Part shown: positions 5,617 through 5,617 of the stretch, piece after piece
Position numbering within the stretch: position 1 is the first letter of the stretch
Layout of the letters: each line of letters begins with the position of its first letter
From: Candidatus Omnitrophota bacterium
GTDB taxonomy: Bacteria; Omnitrophota; Gorgyraeia; DTHP01
Assembly (NCBI GenBank): GCA_023818555.1
Contig: JAMWCG010000070.1
Location: 1-5,617, forward strand
Direction of reading: 5' to 3'
Length of the DNA stretch: 5,617 nt
Position numbers and translations under genes: made by a program
The notes under the pieces: model-generated
Told to the model about the DNA's origin: nothing
The model's input: only the letters and a program-made list of their open reading frames with translations
Databases searched by the model: none

Positions 5617-5617
5617 A

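Noticed and set aside
5465..5617. Simple frameshift as the cause of the broken dapL
   Set aside because: None of the three minus frames upstream of 5491 resembles the DapL amino-terminal half, so a single indel would not restore the gene.
5467..5617. Insertion sequence end disrupting dapL
   Set aside because: No terminal inverted repeat, target duplication or recognised transposase motif is visible in the ~150 bases available. It stays possible but unsupported.

Overview
The window reads almost entirely on the minus strand and is densely packed, with short gaps and several overlapping genes. It looks like the chromosome of an anaerobic or uncultured bacterium with moderate-to-low GC. The presence of dapL (the aminotransferase route to diaminopimelate) and of aspartate dehydrogenase fits several candidate-phylum or PVC-like lineages, such as Omnitrophota, but no marker here fixes the phylum. 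The lineage is inference only.

In transcription order (right to left) there is first a 49-residue carboxy-terminal piece of an unrecognised protein (5616-5467). It is joined directly to the carboxy-terminal ~60% of an LL-diaminopimelate aminotransferase (dapL, 5488-4787). The aminotransferase lacks its first ~160 residues, so this join is either a contig-end chimera or a real rearrangement. A tight biosynthetic cluster follows: folK (folate, 4781-4320), panC (4333-3491) and panD (3455-3099) (pantothenate/CoA), then nadX (aspartate dehydrogenase, NAD, 3105-2296). folK/panC and panD/nadX overlap. panC and panD are separated by five imperfect copies of an 8-bp tandem repeat. The run ends with a 41-residue, lysine-rich protein of unknown function (2207-2082) that has the strongest Shine-Dalgarno sequence in the window, followed by a clear intrinsic terminator (2055-2027).

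Immediately beyond the terminator a good sigma70-type promoter (TTGACG, 17 bp, TATATT) drives a second unit. This is a long gene that runs off the left edge (1967-1, at least 655 residues). Its carboxy-terminal half is an ASKHA-fold sugar-kinase-like domain (ROK/hexokinase type). It is preceded by ~350 residues that I do not recognise and a hydrophobic, signal-like amino terminus.

Three enzymes of the first unit draw on aspartate or its derivatives. PanD decarboxylates L-aspartate to beta-alanine, which PanC joins to pantoate. NadX oxidises L-aspartate to iminoaspartate for quinolinate and NAD. DapL works on the aspartate-derived lysine/peptidoglycan route. FolK supplies folate, which pantoate synthesis needs through the methylene-THF-dependent PanB. 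panB, nadA and nadC are not in the window. I saw no tRNA, rRNA, CRISPR array or recognisable insertion sequence. No gene-free stretch exceeds about 115 bases.
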